Positions 15,521-24,525 of a DNA stretch of 64,000 bases are shown piece after piece. How positions within the stretch are numbered: position 1 is the stretch's first letter; each line of letters starts with the position of its first letter. This DNA is from an uncultured bacterium. Lineage in GTDB: Bacteria > Actinomycetota > Coriobacteriia > Coriobacteriales > Coriobacteriaceae. Below the pieces are notes generated by a model that was given only the letters and a program-made list of their open reading frames with translations, was not told the origin of the DNA and ran no database searches. Position numbers and translations under genes: made by a program. The DNA lies in NCBI GenBank assembly GCA_905215065.1, contig CAJMOF010000009.1, forward strand, positions 1-64,000. Direction: 5' to 3'.

Positions 15521-16357
15521 ATGGAGTATCCGCAGCTTGCCGTCATGAATATCAGCCATCGTTATTTTGACCTTGAGGAATTCTTTTCTTCGGCAGCGGC
15601 CTCGGGCTATACGTGTTGCGAGCTTTGGACCGGGGCGATGCATCTGTATGTCGATTGCCATGGATACGATTCGCTCGAACGGGTACGGGAGCTGTCGCAG
15701 CGGTATGGGGTTCGGATTGTGGGGCTTTGTCCCGAACAGAACAATCCCAAGCCGTGGAATATCGCGGCGCGCGGGAATGAGGCGCGTGCCCGCACGCTCG
15801 CGTACTTTAAGAACGTTGTAGATATCGCGGCGGAACTTGGAGCCGAGCAGGTCATGGTCTCGAGCGGCTGGGCATTTTTGAACGAGCCGATCGAGGACGC
15901 GTGGGGTCGCAGCGCCTCGATGCTGCGTGCGATTGCCGAGCATGCGGGAGAGCGCGGCGTGCGACTGGTGCTCGAGGCCCTACAGCCGGTTGAGTCGATG
16001 ATCGTGAACTCGGCGGCCGATACGAAGCGCATGATCGAGGCAGTTGATCATCCGGCACTTAAGGCGTGTCTGGATTTGGGCGCTATGGCGGTGGCGGGGG
16101 ATACCATCGACGATTATTTTGATCTGCTTGGCGATGATGTCGCCCACGTGCATTTTGTCGATGTTGCGGCAGATGGCACGACGCATCTTGCTTGGGGTGA
16201 CGGCGACCGCGATATGCGCGCCGACCTGGATAGGCTGGTGGCGCGCGGCTATCGCGGAGTTGTTTCGGCCGAGACCTATGATTGGCGCTATTTCGCCAAT
16301 CCCGCGGCAGCCGACGCTCAGGTTATGGCGGAGTACCGACGCGCGATTGGCGCCTAA
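15521..16357 (+). CDS. sugar-phosphate isomerase/epimerase (TIM barrel), FrlC-like
   Basis: A 278-aa AP-endonuclease-2/xylose-isomerase-type TIM barrel. It carries the metal-site blocks LVLEALQPVES near residue 155, CLDLG near 187, HVHFVDV near 207 and a late SAETYDW. Segments such as IVGLCPEQNN, the tryptophan-glycine-arginine turn and the GYRGVVSAE end resemble FrlC, the fructoselysine/psicoselysine 3-epimerase. AAAGGTGG lies five bases before the ATG. Its place at the end of the PTS-deglycase locus supports a role in converting a stereoisomeric Amadori compound into the deglycase substrate. A generic sugar epimerase is the alternative. Confidence 0.78.
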   Translation: MEYPQLAVMNISHRYFDLEEFFSSAAASGYTCCELWTGAMHLYVDCHGYDSLERVRELSQRYGVRIVGLCPEQNNPKPWNIAARGNEARARTLAYFKNVVDIAAELGAEQVMVSSGWAFLNEPIEDAWGRSASMLRAIAEHAGERGVRLVLEALQPVESMIVNSAADTKRMIEAVDHPALKACLDLGAMAVAGDTIDDYFDLLGDDVAHVHFVDVAADGTTHLAWGDGDRDMRADLDRLVARGYRGVVSAETYDWRYFANPAAADAQVMAEYRRAIGA

Positions 16358-16683
16358 GTGGGACAGGGCGCCGAGTTGGCGTTTGACGCTTTTTGAGAAA
16401 CGGGACGTGCTTTCCGCTTGAGGCTTCTGGCGGAAAGCACGTCCCAGAACAGGCGCTCAGAATGGGACACACTTTCCGCTGAGGACCTCAACCGGAAACC
16501 GCATCCCAGTTTTTGGCTGGCGGGCGGGACGCGCTTTCCCCTATGTTTCCAAATGAATACGCTATGAGCTGCAAGCGACGATTCTCCCCGCAAACACTCT
16601 AGTATGCTAAAGTACCCAGAAAACCGGCGGAGCTATGCCGGTCTTCTGTTCTATATGAAACACAGCATGAGGAGGCTCATCAG
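16358..16683. repeat. gene-free spacer with inverted repeats upstream of his operon
   Basis: GGGACGTGCTTTCCGC at 16402-16417 has a perfect inverted copy at 16430-16445 around a 12-base loop. A weaker related pair (GGGACACACTTTCCGC at 16464, GGAAACCGCATCCC downstream) and a third single copy of the motif near 16527 follow, so this looks like a small family of related palindromes. A short hairpin ACCGGC/GCCGGT at about 16623-16642 lies in the presumed his leader. No leader peptide rich in histidine is visible. Confidence 0.65.
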
Positions 16684-18399
16684 ATGACGGCCACACCGTG
16701 GGGATTCCGGGACATATTGCCCGAGGAGGCTCAGGCGCGCGAGGAGATTGCGCTGACGGTGAAGGGCTGCTTCAGGGAGCATCATTACCTTCCGGTCGAG
16801 ACGCCGCTACTCGAGGACAAGGGTTCGCTCGAGGAAGGCGGCCGCATCGCGGATACTCCGTTCAAGCTTTTTGACGACGACGGCCGCTTGTTGGTGGTCC
16901 GTCCCGACAACACGCTGCCGATCGTACGCCTGGTTTCGACCCGCATGCGCGCTGCCGACCTGCCCCTGCGCCTTCGCTACGAGGCGCCGGTGGTTCGTGA
17001 GTGTCAGCGAAATGCCGGTGGTTCGCGCCAGTTTACACAGTTGGGCTTTGAGCTTATCGGTGCGGGCGATACCGCGGGCGATGTCGAGATCGTCTCGCTC
17101 GTGGCCGAGGCCGTGCGCAAGCTGGCACTGCCCGATGCGCGCATTATCGCAGGTAGCGTACGCCCGTTTAAGGAGCTGCTCGCGGCGTGCGAGGATCGCG
17201 AGCTGGCCGCCGAGGCCCTGCGCTGTGTGCACGCCAACGACTTTGTGGGCCTCGATGCCCGCGTGGCGGCAAGCGCCGAGTCCGATGCCGTCAAGGCCGC
17301 CATTAGCGAGTTGCCGCGTCTGCACGGCGGTGCCGAGGTACTCGACCGCGTGGACGCGCTGCTGGAGGCCGCCGGTATCGTCGCGCCGCTGACGCGCGAG
17401 CTGCGTGCCCTGGTCGAGGGCCTGGCACCCGAGGACGCCCAGGTGCTGTCGTTCGACTTCTCTATCATGAACTCTTTCGATTACTACACGGGCCTGGTCT
17501 TTAAGGCCTATGCCGGCGGCTTGCCCGATCCGGTCGGTTCGGGCGGACGCTATGACTCCATCTTTACCGGCGCATTTGGCGCCGGTATCGAGGTGCCGGC
17601 GGCGGGCTTCGCCTTTTCGCTCGAGCGCCTGGAGGCCGCGCGCACCTCGGCCGAGGATGCCGCTTCCGATGGCGACCATGCTGCGGGCCGTGGCGCCGAG
17701 GGCCCGCTGCGTATCGCCGTGCCCAAGGGCTCGCTTAAGGCCGACACGCTCGACGTGCTCGAGGCCGCGGGCCTGGACGTCTCTGAGCTGCGTGACCCCG
17801 GCCGTCACCTGATTGTGCGCGGCCGCGACACGCGTGCCGGCGAGGGCACGGTCGGCGATATCGAGTTTGTCATCGTGCGACCCAGCGATGCACCCGCCTT
17901 TGTGGGCCGAGGCGGTGCCGATTGCGGCATCTGCGGTTGGGACTCGCTCATCGAGGCCGACCTCAACCTGCTGCAGCTGGTCGATCTGGGCTACGGCCTG
18001 TGCACCTTTATCGAGGCGGAGCCCGCGTGGCGCGCCGGTCAGGCCGAGCGCAACTATGCCCGCCGCGGGTCGCTTCGCGTGGCAACCAAGTACCCGCGTA
18101 TCGCGAGTGCCTGGTATGCCGAGCGCGGCGTGAACGCCGACATCGTTTCGCTGCACGGCAATATCGAGCTGGGGCCCATCGTCGGCATGACCGATCGCAT
18201 CGTGGACATTACCGCCACTGGTGCCACGCTGCGCGATAACGACCTCGTTATTACTGGTCGCATCATGGACTGCACGGCCCGCTTCTTTGTCAACCCGGGT
18301 GCCGCACGTCTGGATCCGCGCGTACGCAATCTGGCCGATCGCTTGGCCGCGGCCGTGAAGGACAAGCATTTTGAGCCCGTTGCGGGCTCGGCACAATAG
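16684..18399 (+). CDS. hisZG: fused HisZ-HisG ATP phosphoribosyltransferase
   Basis: A 571-aa fusion. Residues 1 to about 325 form a HisRS-like HisZ regulatory part (PWGFRDILPEEAQARE, VRPDNTLPIVRL, RYEAPVVRECQ, SFDYYTGLVF). From about residue 340 a short-form HisG follows (LRIAVPKGSLKADTLDVLE, CGICGWDSL, ATKYPRIA, LHGNIELGPIVGMTDRIVDI). Together they catalyse the first step of histidine synthesis, ATP plus PRPP to PR-ATP; the short HisG needs HisZ for activity and feedback control. The two are usually separate genes, so one chain fixes 1:1 stoichiometry. A linker rich in Ala, Asp and Gly joins them. It starts the his operon, with GAGGAGG before the ATG. Confidence 0.93.
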   Translation: MTATPWGFRDILPEEAQAREEIALTVKGCFREHHYLPVETPLLEDKGSLEEGGRIADTPFKLFDDDGRLLVVRPDNTLPIVRLVSTRMRAADLPLRLRYEAPVVRECQRNAGGSRQFTQLGFELIGAGDTAGDVEIVSLVAEAVRKLALPDARIIAGSVRPFKELLAACEDRELAAEALRCVHANDFVGLDARVAASAESDAVKAAISELPRLHGGAEVLDRVDALLEAAGIVAPLTRELRALVEGLAPEDAQVLSFDFSIMNSFDYYTGLVFKAYAGGLPDPVGSGGRYDSIFTGAFGAGIEVPAAGFAFSLERLEAARTSAEDAASDGDHAAGRGAEGPLRIAVPKGSLKADTLDVLEAAGLDVSELRDPGRHLIVRGRDTRAGEGTVGDIEFVIVRPSDAPAFVGRGGADCGICGWDSLIEADLNLLQLVDLGYGLCTFIEAEPAWRAGQAERNYARRGSLRVATKYPRIASAWYAERGVNADIVSLHGNIELGPIVGMTDRIVDITATGATLRDNDLVITGRIMDCTARFFVNPGAARLDPRVRNLADRLAAAVKDKHFEPVAGSAQ

Positions 18400-18504
18400 C
18401 GCGAGCGCGCACGGGCGCCCCAACGTCCGGGCTGCGGGCCGACTGGTGCCGCCGTCCGGCCTCTCGTTTTTCGAACACAACCTCGACCGATAGGGGATAC
18501 CGAA

Positions 18505-19938
18505 ATGAAGACCATCAAGCTTGCTCCCGGTGAGCGCCTCGTTACCAACCAGCTCAACCGTAAGGGCGTGCTGCCGCAAAATATCGTCGACGCCGCCCGC
18601 GATATCGTGGCCAACGTGCGTGCCAACGGCGATGCCGCGGTGCGCGATTACTGCCAGCGTTTTGACGGTGTTGAGCTGCAGAGCTTCCGTCTCCCGCAGG
18701 AGCAGATCGATGCCGCGCTCGAAGATCTCGATCCGGCCTTTGTCGCCGCGCTCGAAAAGGCTGCGCGCCAGATTCGCGAGTTCCACCAGCGCGAGGTCGA
18801 GCAGAGCTGGTTTACCACGCGCCCGGATGGCACGATGCTCGGCGTTAAGGTGACCCCGCTCGCTGCGGCCGGCATCTACGTGCCGGGCGGTCGCGCGCAG
18901 TACCCCTCCACCGTGCTCATGAACGCCATCCCTGCCAAGGTGGCCGGCGTCAAGCGCGTGGTCATGGTGACGCCGCCGCAAAAGGACGGCCTGATCAGCC
19001 CCTACACGCTCGCCGCGGCAAAGCTCGGCGGCGTAGACGAGATCTATATGGTGGGTGGCGCCCAAGCCGTGGCCGCGCTGGCGTACGGCACCGAGACCAT
19101 TCCGCGCGTCGACAAGATCACCGGACCGGGCAACGCCTTTGTCGCCGCAGCCAAGCAGATTGTCTCGGGCGACGTGGGCATCGACATGGTCGCCGGCCCC
19201 TCCGAGGTTTGCGTGCTGGCCGATGCCACGGCCAAGCCCATGGTGGTCGCGGCCGACCTGATGGCCCAAGCCGAGCACGATCCGCTGGCCGCTTGCTATC
19301 TGGTGACCTGCGACGAGCAGTTTGCGCGCGAGGTCGAGGCGGGTATCGACATTTTGGTGGCGCAATCGCCGCGTGCCGAGATTACGCGCGCCTCGCTCGA
19401 CAACGAGGGCACCATCGTGGTGGCCGCCGACATGGCTGCTGCCGTCGAGGCCGTGAATACCGTGGCGCCCGAGCACCTGGAGCTGCACTGCAAGGATGCA
19501 ATGGGTCTGCTCGGCGGCATTCGCAACGCCGGCGCTATCTTTGTGGGCGCCTGGAGCTCCGAACCGCTTGGCGATTACGTTGCCGGCCCCAACCACACGC
19601 TGCCGACCGGCGGTACGGCTATGTTCTCCAACCCGCTTTCGGTGGAGGAGTTCGTCAAGCGCTCGAGCGTCATTTGCTACACGCCCGAGGGCCTGCTCTC
19701 CGACGCTCCCGCAACACAGCGCCTGGCCGAGGCCGAGGGTCTGTGGGCACACGCGCTTTCCGCCGCGCTGCGCCGCCGCGTGTTGGAGCAGGGCGAGGAT
19801 TCCGTGAGCGCCGAGTCGCTGGCCGCGGCTGACCTGACCAAGGTCGCCTGGCCGGGCGATGCCGTGGCGACGGTTGCCGAGGGTGTGGACCTGGCGGCTG
19901 CGGGCGGTGCCGCTGACGCGGCCGGCGAGGAGGCCTAA
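18505..19938 (+). CDS. hisD: histidinol dehydrogenase
   Basis: A 477-aa zinc enzyme that oxidises histidinol to histidine in two NAD-dependent steps. [43 protein letters not shown] and AEHDPLA are family blocks, and [12 protein letters not shown] contains the catalytic His region. The C terminus has an extra Ala-rich tail of about 30 residues beyond the usual length. It follows hisZG by about 100 bases and runs into hisC with two bases between stop and start. Confidence 0.95.
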   Translation: MKTIKLAPGERLVTNQLNRKGVLPQNIVDAARDIVANVRANGDAAVRDYCQRFDGVELQSFRLPQEQIDAALEDLDPAFVAALEKAARQIREFHQREVEQSWFTTRPDGTMLGVKVTPLAAAGIYVPGGRAQYPSTVLMNAIPAKVAGVKRVVMVTPPQKDGLISPYTLAAAKLGGVDEIYMVGGAQAVAALAYGTETIPRVDKITGPGNAFVAAAKQIVSGDVGIDMVAGPSEVCVLADATAKPMVVAADLMAQAEHDPLAACYLVTCDEQFAREVEAGIDILVAQSPRAEITRASLDNEGTIVVAADMAAAVEAVNTVAPEHLELHCKDAMGLLGGIRNAGAIFVGAWSSEPLGDYVAGPNHTLPTGGTAMFSNPLSVEEFVKRSSVICYTPEGLLSDAPATQRLAEAEGLWAHALSAALRRRVLEQGEDSVSAESLAAADLTKVAWPGDAVATVAEGVDLAAAGGAADAAGEEA

Positions 19939-19939
19939 A

Positions 19940-21055
19940 ATGGCCGAACTCACGCCCCGCATGAAGGAGCTCGTCCAGCCCTACTTGGCCGGTATTGAGC
20001 CCTACGATCCCAACTTTACGCCCACGCGCATCAATCTTTCGGCCAACGAGAACACCTATCCCGTACCGACCGGCGTGCGCGAGGCGGTCGACGCCGCCCT
20101 GGCTGCAACGCCGCTCAACCGCTACCCCGATCCCATGTCGAACGACCTGCGCGACGAGCTGGCCGCCTGGCATGGCGTGACGCGCGAGAACGTCTGCGTA
20201 GGCAACGGCGGCGACGAGCTGCTCTATAACTACCTGCTGGCGTTTGGCGGTGCGGGACGGACCCTGCTCAACTGCCCGCCGTGCTTTAGCGAGTACGCGT
20301 TCTTTGCGTCGCTCTGTCAGACCGAGGTGCGCGACGTGTGGCGCGACCCGGCGACCTTTGAGCTCGACCAGGCAGCCGTGCTTGCGGCGGCGCCCGAGTG
20401 CAGCCTGGCCATCGTGACCTCGCCCAACAATCCCACGGGCGACGTGGCGCCGCTCGACTTTGTCGCGGCCCTGTGCGATGCGTGCCCCGGCATGGTGATG
20501 GTCGATGAGGCCTACGTTGAGTTTGCCGACGATTCGTTTGGCGCGGCCACCACGGCGCAGGGGCTTATCGCCGAGCATTCCAACCTGGTGATTCTGCATA
20601 CGCTGTCCAAGGCGTTTGGCGCCGCCGGCGCGCGCCTGGGCTACGTGATCGCAGCCCCCGAGGTTATCGACGTGTTCGCGGCGATTCGCCAGATCTACTC
20701 GGTCAACGTGCTGAGCCAGGCCGCCGCGCTTGCCTGCGTGCGTGCCCGCGATGCGTACGCGCCCGTGGTGGCACAGGTTGCATCCGAGCGCGAGCGCGAG
20801 CTGTGTGCCCTGCGCGCAATGGCTGCCGAGGGTCTGCCCGTGGAGACATGGCCGAGCGCGGCGAACTTTATGCTCGTACGCACGCCGCATGCCACGCGCG
20901 TGCGCGAGCGGCTGCGCGACGAGTATTCGATTTTGGTGCGCGACTTTAGCTACGCGCCGGGCCTTGCGGACTGCCTGCGCATTACCGTGGGTACCCCGCA
21001 GGAAAACGATGAGGTGCTGGCTGCGTTTGCCGCGCTGGTGAAGGAGGAGATGTAG
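19940..21055 (+). CDS. hisC: histidinol-phosphate aminotransferase
   Basis: A 371-aa PLP enzyme of aminotransferase fold type I that makes histidinol phosphate from imidazole acetol phosphate and glutamate. The lysine that binds PLP is in TLSKAFGAAGARLGY near residue 220; SPNNPTGDV and VDEAYVEF are further cofactor contacts. ATG 19940 is placed right after the hisD stop and GGAGG overlaps the hisD end. The stop is followed immediately by the hisB start. Confidence 0.95.
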   Translation: MAELTPRMKELVQPYLAGIEPYDPNFTPTRINLSANENTYPVPTGVREAVDAALAATPLNRYPDPMSNDLRDELAAWHGVTRENVCVGNGGDELLYNYLLAFGGAGRTLLNCPPCFSEYAFFASLCQTEVRDVWRDPATFELDQAAVLAAAPECSLAIVTSPNNPTGDVAPLDFVAALCDACPGMVMVDEAYVEFADDSFGAATTAQGLIAEHSNLVILHTLSKAFGAAGARLGYVIAAPEVIDVFAAIRQIYSVNVLSQAAALACVRARDAYAPVVAQVASERERELCALRAMAAEGLPVETWPSAANFMLVRTPHATRVRERLRDEYSILVRDFSYAPGLADCLRITVGTPQENDEVLAAFAALVKEEM

Positions 21056-21643
21056 ATGGGCCGTTATACCGAGGTGACCCGCAAGACGGGCGAGACCGAC
21101 ATTGTCGTAAAGCTTGACCTGGATGGGAGCGGCGTGTGCGACATCTCGTCCGGCGTGCCGTTTTTCGACCACATGCTCAACGCCTTTGGCCGCCATGGTT
21201 TGTTCGATCTGACGGTGCACGCGGTGGGCGATGTGGAAGTCGACGCACACCACACCGTCGAGGATGCGGGCATTGTGCTGGGCGAGGCGTTCTGCCAGGC
21301 GCTGGGTGACAAGGCGGGCATTACGCGCTTTGCCGATGCGGCGATCGCCATGGACGAGACGCTTGTGATGGCTGCTGTTGATATTTCGGGCCGCGGGCAG
21401 GCCTACTGCGAGCTGCCCGTGCCGACCGAGCGCGTGGGCAGCTTTGATACCGAGCTGGCCGTCGAGTTCTTCTGCGCCTTCGCGCGCGACGCCAAGCTCA
21501 CGCTGCACGTGCGCGAGCTGGCGGGCGCTAACTCGCATCACATTATCGAGGCCGCCTTTAAGGCCGTGGGCCGCACGATGCGCCACGCCTGCGAGCTCGA
21601 TCCCCGCGTGCAGGGCATCCCCAGCACCAAGGGCTCACTGTAA
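21056..21643 (+). CDS. hisB: imidazoleglycerol-phosphate dehydratase
   Basis: A 195-aa monofunctional IGP dehydratase. The metal-binding repeats DAHHTVEDAG near residue 65 and NSHHIIEAAFK near 160 are present, as is FFDHMLNAFGRHG. There is no fused histidinol phosphatase domain, so that step must come from another protein, probably the PHP protein at 24871. The gene begins on the base after the hisC stop. Its TAA is the first part of a long inverted repeat. Confidence 0.95.
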   Translation: MGRYTEVTRKTGETDIVVKLDLDGSGVCDISSGVPFFDHMLNAFGRHGLFDLTVHAVGDVEVDAHHTVEDAGIVLGEAFCQALGDKAGITRFADAAIAMDETLVMAAVDISGRGQAYCELPVPTERVGSFDTELAVEFFCAFARDAKLTLHVRELAGANSHHIIEAAFKAVGRTMRHACELDPRVQGIPSTKGSL

Positions 21644-21756
21644 CCTGCCAAAAAGGGACAGGTTTATTTTGGCAGGTTTTATCTGCGGAAATGCCGTCTC
21701 ATGTGGTGGGTGAACGTTTAACCGACCAAAATAAACCTGTCCCTTTTTGGCAGGTT
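21642..21756. repeat. long inverted repeat between hisB and hisH
   Basis: Bases 21642-21672 and 21726-21756 are perfect 31-bp inverted arms (start AACCTGCCAAAAAGGGACAG). The left arm begins inside the hisB stop codon and itself continues into TTGGCAGG, so it can also form a smaller CCTGCCAAAA/TTTTGGCAGG hairpin. The whole would make a very strong RNA hairpin inside the operon. Confidence 0.85.
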
Positions 21757-21780
21757 TTGAATGGGAAAAGGGAGGGTCGC

Positions 21781-22482
21781 GTGGGCGAACCGAAGATTGT
21801 GGTGGTCGATTACCACAAGGGTAACTTGTCGAGCGTCGTGCGCGGGCTTGCGCGCGCCGGTGCCGTCGCCTGCACATCGGACGATCCGGAGCAGATCCGC
21901 AACGCCGACGGTCTGGTCATCCCGGGCGTGGGCGCGTTCTATGACGCGATCGCCTTTATGCGCCAGAGCGGCGAGGCGGACGCGGCGCTCGATGCCGTTG
22001 CCGCCGGAACTCCGCTGCTCGGCATCTGCCTGGGCCTTCAGCTGTTTTTTGAGCGCGGCAACGAGGGCGTGCCTGCGGACGAGGGTGTTGCCGCGGACGG
22101 CGACGCCTCCGGGCAGGCCGGTGCCCCTTGGGTCGATGGCCTGGGCATTATGCGCGGTTCGTGCACACGTTTGGAGTCGAGCCGCCTGAAGGTGCCGCAC
22201 GTGGGTTGGGACCAGGTGCACATGACGTCCGCCGGTGCGGCCGATCCGCTGCTTGCCGGTTTTGCCGAGGGCGCCAACATGTACTTTACCCACAGCTACG
22301 CGGTGGCCGACAACGCCGATGCCACCGATGTGCTGGCGCGCACGCACTACACGCGGAGCTTTCCGTGCATCGTGCGCCATGGCAACGTGTGGGGCTGCCA
22401 GTTCCATCCCGAGAAATCCTCCGCGCTGGGTCAGCGCATTCTTAAGAACTTCGTGAGCATCGTCGAGGGGGCCGGCCGATGA
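21781..22482 (+). CDS. hisH: imidazole glycerol phosphate synthase, glutaminase subunit
   Basis: A 233-aa class I glutamine amidotransferase. The nucleophile cysteine is in GICLGLQLFFE near residue 80 and the catalytic His-Glu pair is in CQFHPEKSS. It supplies ammonia to HisF. GTG 21781 is preferred because GGAGGG sits four bases before it; upstream frame extension would run into the inverted repeat. A small insertion rich in Gly, Ala and Asp follows the nucleophile region. It overlaps hisA by four bases. Confidence 0.94.
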   Translation: MGEPKIVVVDYHKGNLSSVVRGLARAGAVACTSDDPEQIRNADGLVIPGVGAFYDAIAFMRQSGEADAALDAVAAGTPLLGICLGLQLFFERGNEGVPADEGVAADGDASGQAGAPWVDGLGIMRGSCTRLESSRLKVPHVGWDQVHMTSAGAADPLLAGFAEGANMYFTHSYAVADNADATDVLARTHYTRSFPCIVRHGNVWGCQFHPEKSSALGQRILKNFVSIVEGAGR

Positions 22483-23222
22483 TTCTGTTTCCCGCAATCG
22501 ATCTGATCGGCGGCAAGGTTGTGCGCTTGGAGCGCGGCGACCGGAGCCGCTGCAAGGTATATTCCGACGACCCCGTGGCCGTCGCCCGCTCGTTTGCCGA
22601 GCAGGGCGCAAGCTGGGTGCATGTCGTCGACCTGTCCGCTGCCTTTGGCGAGGACGAGGGCGCATGTGCCGCCAACTCGACGGCGATTAAGGCCATCTGC
22701 GGCGTCGACGGTCTGTCCGTGGACGTGGGCGGCGGCGTTCGCTCACTCGCACGCATCGATGAGCTGGCAGGCTATGGTGCTCGCCGCATTGCGCTGGGCA
22801 CCGTGTTGGTGACCGAGCCGGGTTTTGCCGAGGTGGCGGCCCAAGGCTTTGGCGAGTTGCTGGTCGCCGACATTGCCGCGCGCGACGGCCAGGTTAAGGT
22901 GAACGGCTGGCGCGACGGCGCTGGCGTGGCGCTCGACGATGCCGTGGCGCAGCTTACCGAGCTGGGCTTTAAGCATCTGGTGTATACCGACATCGCGCGC
23001 GATGGCATGCAGACGGGCATCGATGTGGCGGCGTATCGCCATGTGGCCGAGGTCGCGGGATTTCCCGTCGTGGCTTCGGGTGGCATCTCGACGCTCGACG
23101 ACATCCGCGCGCTGGCCGCGGTGGGCGAGGTCGCGATTGAAGGCGCCATTACCGGCCGTGCGCTCTACGAAGGCAACTTTACGCTGGCACAGGCGCTGGC
23201 CGCCGCCCGAGGGGAGGAGTAG
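22479..23222 (+). CDS. hisA: phosphoribosylformimino-5-aminoimidazole carboxamide ribotide isomerase
   Basis: A 247-aa (beta/alpha)8 barrel isomerase that converts ProFAR to PRFAR. The two catalytic aspartates are in FPAIDLIGGKVV near the N terminus and YTDIARDGMQTG near residue 170; SGGISTLDDI and EGAITGRALYEG bind phosphate. It starts inside the hisH stop (ATGA overlap) and ends three bases before hisF. No sign of the bifunctional PriA variant can be told from sequence alone, and with no trp genes nearby dual function remains possible. Confidence 0.94.
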   Translation: MILFPAIDLIGGKVVRLERGDRSRCKVYSDDPVAVARSFAEQGASWVHVVDLSAAFGEDEGACAANSTAIKAICGVDGLSVDVGGGVRSLARIDELAGYGARRIALGTVLVTEPGFAEVAAQGFGELLVADIAARDGQVKVNGWRDGAGVALDDAVAQLTELGFKHLVYTDIARDGMQTGIDVAAYRHVAEVAGFPVVASGGISTLDDIRALAAVGEVAIEGAITGRALYEGNFTLAQALAAARGEE

Positions 23223-23225
23223 CCC

Positions 23226-24008
23226 ATGCTTACCAAGCGCGTGATTCCCTGCCTGGACGTCAAGGATGGCCGTGTGGTCAAGGGCGTCAACTTTGTGAGC
23301 TTGCGCGATGCGGGCGATCCGGTGGAACTGGCGCGCGCCTACGACCGCGAGGGTGCGGACGAGGTCGTCTTCCTGGACATTACCGCCACGAGCGACAACC
23401 GCGCGACGACTATCGAGATGGCGGCGCACGCGGCCGAGGAGCTCGCTATTCCCTATACCGTGGGCGGCGGTTTCCGCGACTTGGCGGGCATGCGGACCAT
23501 GGTTGCCGCCGGCGCCGACAAGGTGTCGCTTAACTCTGCCGCCGTGCGCGATCCGTCGTTGATCAGCCAGGCCGCCGCGGCGTTTGGCAGCCAGGCCGTG
23601 GTCGTGGCGATCGATGCCAAGCGCGTCGGCTTGCCCGGCGAGCCAGATGCCGACAAGTGGGAGGTCTTCACGGCGGGCGGCCGCAACGCCACAGGTATCG
23701 ATGCGGTGGCGTGGGCCGAGGAGGCGGCTCGTCGCGGCGCCGGCGAAATCCTACTGACCAGCATGGACCGCGACGGCACCAAGGCCGGCTTTGACCTGGC
23801 GCTCACTCGCGCCGTGGCGCGCGCGGTACCGATTCCCGTCATCGCGAGCGGCGGCGTGGGTACGCTCGAGCATTTTGCCGAGGGTGTGATTGAGGGCGAG
23901 GCCGATGCCGTGTTGGCGGCGAGCGTCTTTCACTTTGGAACCTTCAGCATCCGCCAGGTGAAGGAGTATATGGCCTCTCAAGGCATCCCTGTCAGGTTGG
24001 ACTTCTAG
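23226..24008 (+). CDS. hisF: imidazole glycerol phosphate synthase, cyclase subunit
   Basis: A 260-aa (beta/alpha)8 barrel that closes PRFAR with ammonia from HisH to give IGP and AICAR. Catalytic Asp residues are in [14 protein letters not shown] and [25 protein letters not shown] and AASVFHFG complete the phosphate sites. The AICAR made here can be recycled by PurH, encoded at 54130. It follows hisA directly, and a large inverted repeat lies between it and hisI. Confidence 0.95.
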   Translation: MLTKRVIPCLDVKDGRVVKGVNFVSLRDAGDPVELARAYDREGADEVVFLDITATSDNRATTIEMAAHAAEELAIPYTVGGGFRDLAGMRTMVAAGADKVSLNSAAVRDPSLISQAAAAFGSQAVVVAIDAKRVGLPGEPDADKWEVFTAGGRNATGIDAVAWAEEAARRGAGEILLTSMDRDGTKAGFDLALTRAVARAVPIPVIASGGVGTLEHFAEGVIEGEADAVLAASVFHFGTFSIRQVKEYMASQGIPVRLDF

Positions 24009-24019
24009 CGCTGCGGCTT

Positions 24020-24111
24020 GCCCAGGCGCCCGACCTTCCGGCTCCAACCCTCCTCGCGTACTTAAGTACGCGTCGTCGGGCTTGTCGCTCGGAATCTCGG
24101 GCACCTGGACA
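24020..24111. repeat. inverted repeat centred on an 18-bp palindrome between hisF and hisI
   Basis: CGCGTACTTAAGTACGCG at 24056-24073 is a perfect palindrome. The flanks CCAGGCGCCCGA on the left and TCGGGCACCTGG on the right extend an imperfect inverted repeat to about 24020-24111. It resembles a dispersed intergenic element and not a normal terminator, because no T run follows. Confidence 0.6.
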
Positions 24112-24150
24112 ACCCTCGCCGACCTGCGAAGTTTGAATTTGGGGAGAGAA

Positions 24151-24480
24151 ATGGAAGAGATAACCGATCCTTCAAAACTTACGTACGACGCCCGCGGGCT
24201 GATTCCTTGTGTGGTTCAGCAGTATGACACCGGTGAGGTGCTTATGGTTGCCTGGATGAACGAGGAGTCGGTGGGGCTGACGCTCAAGACCGGCACCACG
24301 TGGTTTTGGAGCCGCAGCCGCCAGGAGCTCTGGAACAAGGGCGCGACGAGCGGCAACATGCAGGAGGTCAAGGAGCTCTGGGCCGACTGCGACAGCGATA
24401 CGCTATTGGTCAAGGTCGATTCTCCGGGTCCGGCCTGCCATACCGGCAACCGTACCTGCTTCTTTAAGAAACTCGCATAG
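24151..24480 (+). CDS. hisI: phosphoribosyl-AMP cyclohydrolase
   Basis: A 109-aa monofunctional enzyme that opens the adenine ring of [18 protein letters not shown] and [13 protein letters not shown] hold the zinc cysteines, and [14 protein letters not shown] is the classic substrate block. GGGGAGAG precedes ATG 24151; the longer frame would include the palindrome. The fused HisIE form of enterobacteria is absent; hisE follows as a separate gene 45 bases later. Confidence 0.94.
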   Translation: MEEITDPSKLTYDARGLIPCVVQQYDTGEVLMVAWMNEESVGLTLKTGTTWFWSRSRQELWNKGATSGNMQEVKELWADCDSDTLLVKVDSPGPACHTGNRTCFFKKLA

Positions 24481-24525
24481 GGCGGGCGCTCGATTAGACG
24501 CTCGGTTACTAGAAAGGATTGAACT

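Noticed and set aside
16612..16660. Histidine T-box or attenuator leader of the his operon
   Set aside because: Only a six-base-pair hairpin is visible, with no T-box sequence, no run of T and no histidine-rich leader peptide.
16807..19962. 1,051-codon open frame on the minus strand opposite hisZG and hisD
   Set aside because: It mirrors high-GC coding DNA; composition is low in complexity (His, Gln, Arg, Gly-rich) and it lies fully opposite two well-supported genes.
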